Assembly: GCA_900770165.1 (NCBI GenBank)
Contig: CAAGJJ010000156.1
Span: 1-61,853, forward strand
Reading direction: 5' to 3'
Length of the DNA stretch: 61,853 bases
DNA from: Clostridia bacterium
GTDB lineage: Bacteria; Bacillota; Clostridia; Oscillospirales; Acutalibacteraceae
Shown here piece by piece: positions 40,673 through 50,401 of the stretch; within the stretch, counting starts at the first letter, position 1; every line of letters starts with the position of its first letter. A program made the translations under genes and the position numbers. Under the pieces are notes generated by a model, which worked only from the letters and a program-made list of their open reading frames with translations, had not been told where the DNA came from and made no database searches.

Positions 40673-42283
40673 ATGAAGAAGATTTTGTCTGTTTTAATTG
40701 CTGCTATTTTGATTATAAATATTTCAGGGTGTAATAGTAGTAAAAAGAATCCATCTAATCAAACTATTTACTATAATTTAGAAAGTGACCCGGAATCGCT
40801 TGATCCTCAAATTGCAAATGATGATGTATCGAATCTTGTTATAGCTAATATATTTGAAGGGCTTATTAAAATAGATAAAGATAATAATATTATGCCAGCG
40901 GTTAGCGAAAGTTATGAAGCAAATTCTAATTATACATCTTTTACATTTAATTTAAGAAAAGATGCTAAATGGTCAGATAAAGATGCTACTCCAGTTACTG
41001 CGTCAGATTTCGTATTTGCCTTAAGACGTGCTGTTATGCCTAGAACAAAATCTCCAACAGCTTTTAATTTATTTTCAATAAAAAATGCTCAAAGTATTAA
41101 CAATGGTTCGCTAGATGAAACTTCTTTGGGAGTATATGCATTGGACGATTATAAACTTAAAATAGATTTGGAATATTCTTATGAAGATTTCCCAAGACTA
41201 ATGGCTTTACCAGTTGCTATGCCATGCAACGAAAATCTTTTTAATAGTACAAACGGCCAATATGGATTAAGGTCAGATTGTATACCAAGTAATGGGCCTT
41301 TTATGGTAAAGGCTAAATATGGCTGGGAACGTGAAAATAATCTTACGTTATTAAAGAACGAAAATTATTGTGGTAACTTTGAAGCTATTCCAATTGGAGT
41401 GAAGTTTTCTATAGGAACTCTTTCGGGAAGTTTTATAGATAAAGTGAACGATGGAAAAATTGATGCTGGGCATCTTCCGTCGAATGAAATTGATACGGCA
41501 GAAAAAGAAAAATATAATATTACATCGTTTGATGATACAATATGGGGGCTTTGCTTTAATTTTAATGATTCTGTGTTTAAAAACTTAAATATGAGAAAAG
41601 CTTTTATTCAATCTTTAAATAGAGATTATGTATTGTCTTCATTACAATCGGGTAGTGTTGTGGCGAATGATATAGTTATGAATTCAATTAATTTTGAAGG
41701 AGAAAACTATAGAAATCTTGCAGGATCTAATTTATATTTGCCTGAGGTTACTAATGCAAAGTCTTTTTTAATTTCTGGTATGAAGGAATTGGGGTTGAGT
41801 ACACTTTCTGATATTACCGTTTTATGTACAGATGATTCTGAAGTAAAGTCTATGGTAAGTAATATGATTGAGATATGGAATAGGGAACTTGGGTATTATT
41901 TTAATATGAAACCTGTTTCTAACAGTGAACTTAACGACAATATACAAGCAGGGCAATATCAATTAGCTATTGCGCCTATGCAAACAACTGATGATAATGT
42001 GTTAGATATATTATATAAGTTTACATCAACTTCTTCAGATAATATTTGTAATATGAAAGATTCTAAATATGATAGTCTTATTAAGAACGCGACAGATTCT
42101 AATTCATCTAAAAGACTCGATTATTGTATACAAGGTGAAAAGTACCTTAATAGCCAAGGTGCGTTTTATCCTCTTTATTGCGGAAAAAGATTTTATGCTT
42201 CAGCACCAAATGTTACTGGGATAGTATTTTATCAGTATGGTGGCATAGTTGATTTTACAAAATCGGTAAAGACCAGGAAATAG
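40673..42283 (+). CDS. Oligopeptide-binding lipoprotein (OppA/SBP_bac_5 family), orphan
   Basis: This 536-aa protein has a lipobox (IINISGC), then the family start IYYNLESDPESLDPQIANDDVSNLVIANIFEGLIKID, the conserved KDAKWSDKDATPVTASDFVFALRRAV and later NLNMRKAFIQSLNRDYVL. The ATG at 40673 has AAAGGGTGA 5 nt upstream; a GTG three codons earlier is less likely. Relatives deliver peptides to an Opp/Dpp permease, but no permease or ATPase gene is adjacent, so it must work with a distant system or as a sensor. Confidence 0.92.
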   Translation: MKKILSVLIAAILIINISGCNSSKKNPSNQTIYYNLESDPESLDPQIANDDVSNLVIANIFEGLIKIDKDNNIMPAVSESYEANSNYTSFTFNLRKDAKWSDKDATPVTASDFVFALRRAVMPRTKSPTAFNLFSIKNAQSINNGSLDETSLGVYALDDYKLKIDLEYSYEDFPRLMALPVAMPCNENLFNSTNGQYGLRSDCIPSNGPFMVKAKYGWERENNLTLLKNENYCGNFEAIPIGVKFSIGTLSGSFIDKVNDGKIDAGHLPSNEIDTAEKEKYNITSFDDTIWGLCFNFNDSVFKNLNMRKAFIQSLNRDYVLSSLQSGSVVANDIVMNSINFEGENYRNLAGSNLYLPEVTNAKSFLISGMKELGLSTLSDITVLCTDDSEVKSMVSNMIEIWNRELGYYFNMKPVSNSELNDNIQAGQYQLAIAPMQTTDDNVLDILYKFTSTSSDNICNMKDSKYDSLIKNATDSNSSKRLDYCIQGEKYLNSQGAFYPLYCGKRFYASAPNVTGIVFYQYGGIVDFTKSVKTRK

Positions 42284-42411
42284 TGCTATTGAAAAGTATA
42301 GCTATTAAGACTTGCAATTTTTAGAAACTTGTGATAAACTATACAATTAGTTAATAAAATGAAGGGAGAGTAGGGAGACCTGCTCTCTTATTTGTGTTCG
42401 GGGTGAAAATA

Positions 42412-42891
42412 ATGGCTAAGAGAAAACAGGGTAAGAATACTGTAGAGATTGTGAGAGATATTGCCAAACCTATTGCCGATTCTTTAGGTCTTGATCTTTG
42501 GGATGTAAGGTTTATAAAAGAAGGAACTCAATGGTACCTTAGAATATTTATAGATAAAGAAGAAGGAATATCAATTGAAGATTGCGAAGCAATGAGTAGG
42601 GCAATTGACAAACCATTAGATGATGTTGACCCTATAAATCAGTCATATTGCTTAGAAGTTTGTTCTCCTGGTATTGAAAGAGAATTAGTTAGGGACGAAC
42701 ATTTTGAAAGGTTTATTGGTGCTGATATTAAAATAAGGCTTATAAGGGCAAACAGTGAAGGGAAAAAAGAATTATATGGCAAGCTGTTGAATATCAGTGG
42801 GAATATTGTACAAATAGAGTCTGAAGGTCAAAGTATGAATATTGATAAAAAAGATACTGCTAGTATTAGATTAGATGATTTTGATGATTAA
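42412..42891 (+). CDS. rimP: Ribosome maturation factor RimP
   Basis: This 159-aa protein has IAKPIADSLGLDLWDVRFIKEGTQWYLRIFIDKEEGISIEDCEAMSRAIDKPLDD and YCLEVCSPGIERELVRDEHFERFIGADIKIRL, the two RimP halves. It is needed for 30S assembly. The ATG at 42412 is preceded by GGGGTGA; the frame also opens at 42394, but without a better site. It is first in the conserved rimP-nusA-ylxRQ-infB-rbfA operon. Confidence 0.96.
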   Translation: MAKRKQGKNTVEIVRDIAKPIADSLGLDLWDVRFIKEGTQWYLRIFIDKEEGISIEDCEAMSRAIDKPLDDVDPINQSYCLEVCSPGIERELVRDEHFERFIGADIKIRLIRANSEGKKELYGKLLNISGNIVQIESEGQSMNIDKKDTASIRLDDFDD

Positions 42892-42907
42892 TTTGGAGGA
42901 ATAAAGA

Positions 42908-44005
42908 ATGAAGAATAATGAAATATTTGAAGCTCTTAATTTGTTAGAAAAAGAACGTGGAATACCTGTAGAATTTATGTTAGATAAAATAAAAAAAGCA
43001 ATTATTACTGCTTGTAAAAACAGTTATAATGGTAACGAAGATGTAATAATGGATATTGACGAAAATAAAAGCGTATTTGACGTTTATCTTAGAAAAACTG
43101 TTGTAGAAGATGTTCAAGATAAAGGCAAAGAGATAGCGTTGAACGATGCAAGAGAAATTGATAGTAACGTTGCTATAGGTGAAAAGGTTGGAGTAAAATT
43201 AGATACTAAAGAATTTGGAAGAATTGCAGCCCAAACAGCAAGAAATATTATTAGACAAGGTATACGTGACGGTGAACGTGGCCAGGTTATGATTGAATTC
43301 CAAAATAAACAACAAGAAATAGTTAGTGCTATAGTTGAAAAAATTGATATCAAAAGCCATGCTGCAACTTTGAGAATTGGAAAGGCAGAAACAGTTTTAC
43401 CAAAAAGTGAGCAAGTTGGAAATGAAAATTTAAAAGAGGGAGACCGTATAAAAGTATATGTTGTTGATGTTAGAGAAACTGAAAAGGGACCTAAAGTTAT
43501 AATATCAAGAACACATCCAGACTTTGTTAAAAGACTTTTTGAGACAGAAGTCCCAGAAATATACGACGGTACAGTTTTAATTAAGTCAGTATCTCGTGAA
43601 GCAGGATCAAGAACAAAAATAGCAGTGTATAGTAAAGATGAAAATGTAGATGCAATAGGAGCATGCATTGGAACAAAGGGTATAAGAGTAGGAAATATTG
43701 TTAATGAACTTGGTGGAGAAAAAATAGATATTATTGAATATAATGAAGACCCTGTAAAATTTATATCTGCAGCATTATCTCCTGCAAATGTATTAAGTGT
43801 TACAATTGATGATGAAACACAAAATGCATGCCAAGTAACTGTTCCAGACAATCAACTTTCTTTAGCAATAGGAAATAAGGGCCAAAATGCAAGGCTTGCA
43901 GCAAAATTAACTGGGTGGAAGATAGACATTAAACCTGAAAGTGGATTTTATTCATTTGAAGATTCAGAAGATAATAGTGAAAATGAAAATTCTGAAAATA
44001 GTTGA
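42908..44005 (+). CDS. nusA: Transcription termination/antitermination factor NusA
   Basis: This 365-aa protein has the N-terminal RNA-polymerase-binding domain (1-125), an S1 domain (GQVMIEFQ...KVIISRTHPDFVKRLFETEVPEI) and two KH domains (RTKIAVYSKDENVDAIGACIGTKGIRVGNIVNELGGEKIDIIEY; LAIGNKGQNARLAAKLTGWKIDI). It lacks the C-terminal acidic repeats of proteobacterial NusA and has a short acidic tail instead, as usual in Firmicutes. Confidence 0.98.
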   Translation: MKNNEIFEALNLLEKERGIPVEFMLDKIKKAIITACKNSYNGNEDVIMDIDENKSVFDVYLRKTVVEDVQDKGKEIALNDAREIDSNVAIGEKVGVKLDTKEFGRIAAQTARNIIRQGIRDGERGQVMIEFQNKQQEIVSAIVEKIDIKSHAATLRIGKAETVLPKSEQVGNENLKEGDRIKVYVVDVRETEKGPKVIISRTHPDFVKRLFETEVPEIYDGTVLIKSVSREAGSRTKIAVYSKDENVDAIGACIGTKGIRVGNIVNELGGEKIDIIEYNEDPVKFISAALSPANVLSVTIDDETQNACQVTVPDNQLSLAIGNKGQNARLAAKLTGWKIDIKPESGFYSFEDSEDNSENENSENS

Positions 44006-44057
44006 AGTTAATTAAATTTATATATTTATTCATATTAATAATGAAGGCGGGCTATTT

Positions 44058-44330
44058 ATGCAGGAAAAATGTGCACCTTTAAGAAAATGTGTTGGGTGCG
44101 GGGAAATGAAACCAAAGTCTGAATTAGTTAGAATTGTGAAATCGAAAGATATGACGATTTCAATAGATTTTGAAGGAAAGAAATCTGGGCGCGGTGCATA
44201 TATATGTAAGAATTTAGAATGTTTTAAACAAGCGAAAAAAATGAGACGCTTAGAAAGAAGTTTTTCCTGCAAGGTTTCAGAGGAAGTATACGACTTTTTA
44301 GGGAAGGAATTAAAAATAAATGGATGTTAG
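44058..44330 (+). CDS. ylxR: YlxR family RNA-binding protein (RnpM)
   Basis: This 90-aa protein has PLRKCVGCGEMKPKSELVRIVK, a family zinc-free CxxC knuckle, and KKSGRGAYICKNLECFKQAKK. YlxR/RnpM binds RNase P RNA in Bacillus. Its 3' end overlaps the start of the next gene by 11 bp, indicating coupled translation. Confidence 0.95.
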   Translation: MQEKCAPLRKCVGCGEMKPKSELVRIVKSKDMTISIDFEGKKSGRGAYICKNLECFKQAKKMRRLERSFSCKVSEEVYDFLGKELKINGC

Positions 44331-44625
44331 CAAGCTTTTATCATTAATGGGGATTGCTAGAAAAGCGGGCAAAGTCACATTTGGATATGATACTGTTACC
44401 GATTCTATTTTAAAAAAAAAGGCAAGACTTATTATACTTACGTCAGATTTGTCATCTCGTAGTAAAAGAAAAATAGAGTCTGTAGCAAAGGAAAATAACG
44501 TAAGAGTATTGAGTATTAATGTTAGTATGAATGAAATTTATAGTGCAATTGGTAAAAGTACAGGTATAGTTTGTATTAATGACGATGGATTTGCTAGAAC
44601 AATGTTAGATATTATAAGTAACTAA
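44320..44625 (+). CDS. ylxQ: L7Ae-family K-turn-binding protein YlxQ
   Basis: This 101-aa protein has KLLSLMGIARKAGKVTFGYDTVTDSILKKKARLIILTSDLSSRSKRKIESVAKENNVRVL, the L7Ae/L30e fold. Relatives bind kink-turns in RNA, but the role of YlxQ is not settled. It sits in the standard position between ylxR and infB. Confidence 0.93.
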   Translation: MDVSKLLSLMGIARKAGKVTFGYDTVTDSILKKKARLIILTSDLSSRSKRKIESVAKENNVRVLSINVSMNEIYSAIGKSTGIVCINDDGFARTMLDIISN

Positions 44626-44694
44626 TTATTTTTATATTGTTTATATATTTTGTTTTTACAATAGTTATTAGCAGGAAGGGAATGGTTATATTTT

Positions 44695-47115
44695 ATGATG
44701 ATTAAGTATAGAGTGCATGAATTGGCAAAGGATTTAGGAATACCAAATAAAGAGATTATAGAATTAATAAAAGAATATTTTGGTGTTGAAAAAAAACATA
44801 TGACTGCACTAACAGAAGAAGAACTTTCTTTGGTTCTTGAGCACTACACACAAAAAACAGAAGTACAAAACTTTGATGAATATTTTAGTTCAATGCCTAA
44901 AAAAGATTCACCTAAACCAGAGAAAAATAACAAGACTAGTGAATCAAGTCATAAGTCTGAAATAAAAAAGCAGTCTGAGAAAAAAGAAATTATAAAAAAA
45001 GCTAATAGCCCAAAAGTTAAGAAAAAAATAGACAAAGTAGCTGAAAAATCATCTACACCAGTAAAGAAGACTGCGACAACTAAAACTCAAAAGACATCGA
45101 CAAAACCTAATAATGATGAAAATAATGTTATTAGAAATAAAAAGAAACCTGAAGGTAGAGTTATTAATACAAGAGCAGCTCAAGTTGATATTGAGAAATA
45201 TAATGAAAAATATGATAGGTTAGCCTCTGAAAAAATTAAAATTGACAATACAGTAAGAAAACAAAAAATAAATCAGAAGTCTCAACAGCGTGGTAGGCAC
45301 AAAATGAGTAAAAGAGAGACAGAAGCTGAAAGACTAAAGAGAATTGCTATGGAACGTAAAGCTAAACCATTAACAATTTCTATTCCCGAGGAAATAACTG
45401 TTGGCGAATTAGCATTAAGGTTAAAAGCTACAGCAGCTGAAGTTATAAAAAAATTAATGTTGATGGGCATGATGGTATCGATAAATGATACTATAGATTT
45501 TGATACAGCAAGTCTTATAGCTATGGAATTCCACGCAAAGGTTGAAAAGGAAGTAGTTGTTACTATTGAAGAAAGAATAATAGATGACAGTGAAGATGAT
45601 GACGATAATCTTGTGCCAAGGTCACCTGTTGTTGTAGTTATGGGCCACGTAGACCATGGAAAGACTTCACTTTTAGACTGTATTAGAAATGCTAATGTTA
45701 CATCTACCGAAGCGGGAGGCATTACTCAACATATAGGTGCATATAGGGTTAATTTAGATGGCAAAGAAATAACCTTCCTCGATACACCAGGTCATGAAGC
45801 TTTTACTACAATGAGGGCAAGAGGAGCACAAGTTACTGATATAGCAATTTTAGTTGTTGCTGCTGATGATGGAATAATGCCACAAACAGTAGAGGCTATA
45901 AACCATGCAAAAGCTGCGGGAGTATCTGTTATTGTAGCTATTAATAAAATGGATAAAGAAGGTGCTAATCCAGATCTAGTTAAGCAACAGCTTACAGAGT
46001 ATGAGCTTGTTCCAGAAGAATGGGGTGGAGATATTCCATGTATACCTGTTTCTGCGGTGAATAAGGAAGGTATTGAAGAACTGCTTGAAATGGTCCTTCT
46101 TATTGCAGATATGAAAGAACTAAAAGCAAATCCTGAAAGGGCAGCAAAAGGTACAGTTATTGAAGCAAGGCTTGACAGAGGTCGTGGACCTATTGCAACT
46201 GTTTTAGTTCAAAACGGAACTCTAAAAATAGGAGATATAATTGTTGCAGGAACTTGTGTTGGAAGAGTTCGTGCAATGACAGATGATAGAGGCATTAGAG
46301 TAAAGAAAGCAGGACCATCTGTTCCTGTTGAAATTACTGGCTTAGATGATGTCCCTATTGGTGGAGATATATTTAACTGCGTTTCAGATGAAAGACTTGC
46401 TCGTGAACTTGTGGGTCAGCGTAAGGCTAAGCAAAAAGAAGAACAATTTAATAGCCAAACTAAAGTAACACTTGATAATTTATTCGACCAAATGCAGTTA
46501 GGAGAAGTAAAAGAGCTTAAAGTAATTGTTAAAGCAGATGTTCAGGGTTCTGTTGAAGCTGTAAAACAATCTCTTTTGAAACTTTCTAACGATGAAGTTA
46601 GAGTTAATGTAATTCACGGTGCTGTTGGTGCAGTGAGCGAATCTGACGTTATGCTTGCTAATGCATCTAATGCTATTATTGTTGGATTTAATGTTCGTCC
46701 AGACCCTGTTGCTGCTGAAAATGCAGAAAGAGACGGAGTTGATCTTAGATTATATAGAATAATTTATGATTGCATTGAAGAAATAGAATCTGCTATGAAA
46801 GGTATGCTTGCACCTAAATTCCGTGAAGTACAGCTGGGAAGGGCAGAATGTAGACAGGTTTATAAAATTTCTAATGTGGGAACGGTTGCAGGAAGCTATG
46901 TAGTTAGTGGAAAAATAGTTAGAAATGCAGAAATAAGAGTTGTTAGAGATGGCATTGTAATTGCTGAAGATAAAATGTCATCTTTAAAAAGGTTCAAGGA
47001 TGATGTAAAGGAAGTTGCACAAGGTTATGAATGCGGTATTGGACTTGAGCACTTTAATGATATTAAAGAAGGAGATATCTTTGAAGCATTTATAATTGAG
47101 GAATATAAAGATTAA
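44695..47115 (+). CDS. infB: Translation initiation factor IF-2
   Basis: This 806-aa protein has a short N-terminal IF2_N domain (YRVHELAKDLGIPNKEIIELIKEYFG), a Lys-rich disordered linker to about residue 220, a second IF2_N, and then the GTPase core with VMGHVDHGKTSLLD, FLDTPGHEAFTTMRARG and AINKMDKEGANP. The C-terminal domain binds fMet-tRNA (VGTVAGSYVVSGKIVRNAEIRVVRDG). It recruits initiator tRNA to the 30S subunit. ATG-ATG start; either methionine could be used. Confidence 0.98.
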   Translation: MMIKYRVHELAKDLGIPNKEIIELIKEYFGVEKKHMTALTEEELSLVLEHYTQKTEVQNFDEYFSSMPKKDSPKPEKNNKTSESSHKSEIKKQSEKKEIIKKANSPKVKKKIDKVAEKSSTPVKKTATTKTQKTSTKPNNDENNVIRNKKKPEGRVINTRAAQVDIEKYNEKYDRLASEKIKIDNTVRKQKINQKSQQRGRHKMSKRETEAERLKRIAMERKAKPLTISIPEEITVGELALRLKATAAEVIKKLMLMGMMVSINDTIDFDTASLIAMEFHAKVEKEVVVTIEERIIDDSEDDDDNLVPRSPVVVVMGHVDHGKTSLLDCIRNANVTSTEAGGITQHIGAYRVNLDGKEITFLDTPGHEAFTTMRARGAQVTDIAILVVAADDGIMPQTVEAINHAKAAGVSVIVAINKMDKEGANPDLVKQQLTEYELVPEEWGGDIPCIPVSAVNKEGIEELLEMVLLIADMKELKANPERAAKGTVIEARLDRGRGPIATVLVQNGTLKIGDIIVAGTCVGRVRAMTDDRGIRVKKAGPSVPVEITGLDDVPIGGDIFNCVSDERLARELVGQRKAKQKEEQFNSQTKVTLDNLFDQMQLGEVKELKVIVKADVQGSVEAVKQSLLKLSNDEVRVNVIHGAVGAVSESDVMLANASNAIIVGFNVRPDPVAAENAERDGVDLRLYRIIYDCIEEIESAMKGMLAPKFREVQLGRAECRQVYKISNVGTVAGSYVVSGKIVRNAEIRVVRDGIVIAEDKMSSLKRFKDDVKEVAQGYECGIGLEHFNDIKEGDIFEAFIIEEYKD

Positions 47116-47132
47116 TTTTTCAAATGATAATA

Positions 47133-47170
47133 AAAGGGCAGTACGGGATAGCTTACCATATTGCCTTTAT
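47133..47170 (+). terminator. Imperfect hairpin after infB
   Basis: AAAGGGCA (47133-47140) pairs with TGCCTTT (47162-47168) with one bulge, and has an inner GG...CC part. It is followed by ATTC rather than a clear U-run, so it is likely a weak terminator or attenuator inside the operon. Confidence 0.45.
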
Positions 47171-47196
47171 TCATATAAAATTAAGGGGGCCTAAAA

Positions 47197-47577
47197 ATGC
47201 AGAGCAGAAAAATGGATAGGATTACAGAGGATATTAAAAGAGAATTGACATCTATACTTAGAGAAATGAAAGACCCAAGAGTTCATAATTCAATTATAAG
47301 CATTGTAAGGGTTGATGTTAGCAAAGATCTTTCAACATGTAAAGTTTATGTGAGTTCTGTTGATGGGCTAGAGAAAGCAAATGAAGCAGTTCAAGGACTT
47401 AAATCTGCTGCAGGGTATATAAGAAGAGAAGTTGGAAGTAGATTACCCTTAAGATATGTTCCTGTTATGAACTTTTGCTCTACAGATTCTATTGAATATA
47501 GTGCGAATATATCTAAGATATTGAATGAAATGGATTTAGAGGAGAAAGAGAATGGTAGATCTGAAGAAAATCTCTAA
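47197..47577 (+). CDS. rbfA: 30S ribosome-binding factor RbfA
   Basis: This 126-aa KH-type protein has RKMDRITEDIKRELTSILREMKDPRVHNSIISIVRVDVSKDLSTCKVYVSSVDG and LPLRYVPVMNFCSTDSIEYSANISKILNE. It assists 16S rRNA 5' end maturation and cold adaptation. GGGGGCC lies upstream of the ATG. The end overlaps nrnA by 26 bp. Confidence 0.97.
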   Translation: MQSRKMDRITEDIKRELTSILREMKDPRVHNSIISIVRVDVSKDLSTCKVYVSSVDGLEKANEAVQGLKSAAGYIRREVGSRLPLRYVPVMNFCSTDSIEYSANISKILNEMDLEEKENGRSEENL

Positions 47578-48505
47578 TATTCTTAAAGAGAAAAATAATT
47601 TTGTATTGTTAACACATCAATATCCAGATGGTGATACTTTGGGCTCTGCATTTGCACTGTGCAGGGCTTTGCAAAGTATAGGCAAATATGCCAAAATATT
47701 ATGTAACGATAATATTCCAGATAAATTTGATTATATATATAATTGTATAGATATACAGGACTTTGAAGAGAAATTTATTGTTAGTATTGATATCGCGGAT
47801 CCTCAACTTTTAGGAGATAATTTATCTTGTTATAAAGACAAGATCGATTTATGTATAGATCATCATGCTTCAAATACTAATTATGCAAAAATGAATTTTG
47901 TTGACCCAAGTGCAGCAGCTACTGCAGAAATTATGGCAGATATTATAAAAGAAATGAATGTTAAAATAGATAATAAAATAGCGGAATGTATATATACTGG
48001 AATATCTACAGATACAGGATGTTTTAAATATTCAAATGCAACGCCTAAAACCTATAGAATTGCAGCAGATATGATTGAATTAGGAGCAAGATCAGCATTT
48101 ATTAATAGACTCATGTTCGACACAAAAAGCAAACAAAGGGTTGAGCTGGAAAAGCTTGTTCTAGAAACACTTGAGTTTTTTTGTGATGATAAATGTGCTG
48201 TTGTATATGTTACACATGATATGCAAGTTAAATCGGGTACTGCAGATGATGATATAGAAGGTATATCCTCAATACCAAGAGGAATAAAGGGAGTTCAAGT
48301 AGGTGTAACATTAAGAGAGAAAGAGAATGGAATATTTAAAATTTCATTAAGAACGAATGATGAATTAAATGCATCTGATATATGTAAAAAATTTGGTGGC
48401 GGTGGACATCCTGCTGCTGCGGGTTGCACAATACATGGTGGGTTGGAAAATGCAAAGAAAAGTATAGTTGAAGCCATTTCTGATGAGATTAAAAGGAAAT
48501 TATAA
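47552..48505 (+). CDS. nrnA: DHH/DHHA1 phosphoesterase NrnA (nanoRNase/pAp phosphatase)
   Basis: This 317-aa protein has the DHH-superfamily motifs LLTHQYPDGDTLGSAFAL, VSIDIAD, LCIDHHASN and YTGISTDTGCFKYSN, and the DHHA1 motif KFGGGGHPAAAGC. It degrades short oligonucleotides and 3'-phosphoadenosine 5'-phosphate; some relatives cleave c-di-AMP-derived pApA. The start lies inside rbfA with GGAG 7-8 nt upstream, so translation is coupled. Confidence 0.95.
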   Translation: MVDLKKISNILKEKNNFVLLTHQYPDGDTLGSAFALCRALQSIGKYAKILCNDNIPDKFDYIYNCIDIQDFEEKFIVSIDIADPQLLGDNLSCYKDKIDLCIDHHASNTNYAKMNFVDPSAAATAEIMADIIKEMNVKIDNKIAECIYTGISTDTGCFKYSNATPKTYRIAADMIELGARSAFINRLMFDTKSKQRVELEKLVLETLEFFCDDKCAVVYVTHDMQVKSGTADDDIEGISSIPRGIKGVQVGVTLREKENGIFKISLRTNDELNASDICKKFGGGGHPAAAGCTIHGGLENAKKSIVEAISDEIKRKL

Positions 48506-49398
48506 TGGACGGAATTATTGTTATTAATAAACCTGAAGGCTATACCTCATTCGATGTTGTATCAGTTATGAAAAAACTCTTTTCTCAGAAAAAAGTTGGT
48601 CATGCAGGCACATTAGACCCTATTGCCACTGGTGTATTGCCAATACTTTTAGGCAGTGCGACTAAAGCACAAGATATGTTTCCGAATAGCGATAAAGAAT
48701 ATATAGCAGAGTTTAAATTAGGTATTACAACAGATACTTTAGATATAACTGGGAAAGCATTAACACAATCAAACATTTATGTTAATAAATTTCAAGTTGA
48801 AGAAGCATTGAAATATTTTAAAGGGAATATCAAACAAACACCGCCTATGTATTCAGCCTTAAAAAAGGATGGAAAAAAACTTTATGAATTGGCTAGAAAA
48901 GGTATAGAGGTTCAAAGAGAACAAAGGAATATAACCATTAAAGAAATAGAACTAATGGACTTTAATGAACAGGAACAAACAGGTGTTATTAGAGTTTTAT
49001 GTTCTAAAGGTACATATATAAGAAGTATATGTGATGATTTAGGATCTAACCTAGGCTGTGGTGCTATAATGACTAATCTTAAACGTACAATGGCTTGTGG
49101 ATTTAAAATTGAAGAAAGCTTAACAATTAATGAAGCAAGAAAACTTAGTGAAATTGGTAAGCTTAATGAAAAAGTTATTGGTATAGACAAAATTTTCATG
49201 ATGTATAGGTATGTAAATGTAAGTGAAGCTCAAGCTAAACGGTTTAAAAATGGAGGAAGTCTAGATTTACTAAGAACTAATATTAAAAATAATTATAGCG
49301 ATAAGGAGAAATTTAGAGTTTATAATAAAGAAAAGTTTTTGGGCTTAGGAATAGCGTCTAAAGTTGAAGAGCAACTTTTAATATATAAGCTTTTTTAA
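48505..49398 (+). CDS. truB: tRNA pseudouridine(55) synthase TruB
   Basis: This 297-aa protein has GIIVINKPEGYTSFDVVSVMKKLF, the catalytic-aspartate motif VGHAGTLDPIATGVLPILLGSATK, PPMYSALKKDGKKLYELARKG and VLCSKGTYIRSICDDLG. It makes the T-loop pseudouridine in tRNAs. The TAATG overlap with nrnA implies coupled translation. Confidence 0.97.
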   Translation: MDGIIVINKPEGYTSFDVVSVMKKLFSQKKVGHAGTLDPIATGVLPILLGSATKAQDMFPNSDKEYIAEFKLGITTDTLDITGKALTQSNIYVNKFQVEEALKYFKGNIKQTPPMYSALKKDGKKLYELARKGIEVQREQRNITIKEIELMDFNEQEQTGVIRVLCSKGTYIRSICDDLGSNLGCGAIMTNLKRTMACGFKIEESLTINEARKLSEIGKLNEKVIGIDKIFMMYRYVNVSEAQAKRFKNGGSLDLLRTNIKNNYSDKEKFRVYNKEKFLGLGIASKVEEQLLIYKLF

Positions 49399-49419
49399 GC
49401 TGAGAGGTGAGAATAATTA

Positions 49420-50352
49420 ATGATTAAGGTCTTGGGTTTTATGGATTGTTCTTCTAAAGAGACTTCTGTAGCCTTAGGGTGTTTTGACGGTTTGCATTTA
49501 GGACATAAAGAAGTTATAATGCAGGCTATTAAAATGTCGTACAGCAGTTTATGTCCTACAGTATTTACTTTTTCCAATACTCCTAAAGTTAAACTTAAAG
49601 GAAAAAATCCATCAAACTTATTAACCTTTGAAGATAAAATTGAAATTCTTAATATTTGGGGAATTAAGCAAATTTGTCAAGTGGATTTTTCTGATGTTAT
49701 GAACTTTTCTCCAGAAGAATTTGTTTGCACTATTTTAAAACAAAATTTAAAAGCTAAAAAAGTATTTTGCGGATTTAATTATCATTTTGGTAAGAATGGT
49801 AAAGGAGATGCTGAAACTTTAATAAAACTTTGTAAAGTAAATGATATAGAAGCTTATATCACAGATCCAGTAAAAATTGACAATGTAAATATAAGTTCCA
49901 CGTTAATAAAAGAGTATATAGGTAATGGAGATGTTAAAAAAGCAAAAGATATGCTTGGTAGATATTTTAGCCTTAATTTTGTTGTAGTTGAAGGTAAGAA
50001 ATTGGGAAGGAAAATAGGAACTCCAACATTAAATCAATGGATACCAAAAGATTTTATTATGCCAAAGTTTGGAGTTTATGCATCTATCACTCATATTGGT
50101 GAAAATATTTATTGTTCTGTTACTAATATAGGGACAAATCCCACAACAAAAGATGGATTTCCTAAAGCCGAAACATGGGTACCTGAGTATATAGGTAAAG
50201 ACCTTTATGGAAAAAAGATAAAGGTTGACCTTATAGAATATTTAAGAGAAGAAAAGAAGTTTTCAAATTTAAATGAACTGAAAAGTGCGGTTATAAACGA
50301 TGCAGAAATATCTAAAAATATAATAAAAAAAAAGAATGTATCTTATAAATAA
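49420..50352 (+). CDS. ribF: Bifunctional riboflavin kinase/FAD synthetase
   Basis: This 310-aa protein has an N-terminal FAD synthetase with VALGCFDGLHLGHKEVI (HxGH nucleotidyltransferase motif) and NYHFGKNGKGD. The C-terminal riboflavin kinase has LGRYFSLNFVVVEGKKLGRKIGTPTLNQ, YCSVTNIGTNPTTKDGF and VDLIEYLREEKKFSNLNELK. It turns riboflavin into FMN and FAD. It is last in the operon; its stop codon lies in the loop of the terminator. Confidence 0.96.
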   Translation: MIKVLGFMDCSSKETSVALGCFDGLHLGHKEVIMQAIKMSYSSLCPTVFTFSNTPKVKLKGKNPSNLLTFEDKIEILNIWGIKQICQVDFSDVMNFSPEEFVCTILKQNLKAKKVFCGFNYHFGKNGKGDAETLIKLCKVNDIEAYITDPVKIDNVNISSTLIKEYIGNGDVKKAKDMLGRYFSLNFVVVEGKKLGRKIGTPTLNQWIPKDFIMPKFGVYASITHIGENIYCSVTNIGTNPTTKDGFPKAETWVPEYIGKDLYGKKIKVDLIEYLREEKKFSNLNELKSAVINDAEISKNIIKKKNVSYK

Positions 50353-50371
50353 TATAAGATACATTTTTTAT
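50335..50371 (+). terminator. Terminator of the rimP-ribF operon
   Basis: AATGTATCTTATA/TATAAGATACATT, a perfect 13-bp stem with a 5-nt loop that contains the ribF stop codon, followed by TTTTTATT. Confidence 0.9.
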
Positions 50372-50401
50372 TTAATAAAGGAATAATGGTTTATTTATAA
50401 T

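Noticed and set aside
43114..43851. Long minus-strand open frame (245 codons) inside nusA
   Set aside because: It is antisense to the conserved S1/KH region of nusA, has no ribosome-binding site and is Ser/Ile-rich low-complexity translation.
45282..45722. Minus-strand open frame opposite infB
   Set aside because: It lies entirely antisense to the IF-2 GTPase core and has no start signals.
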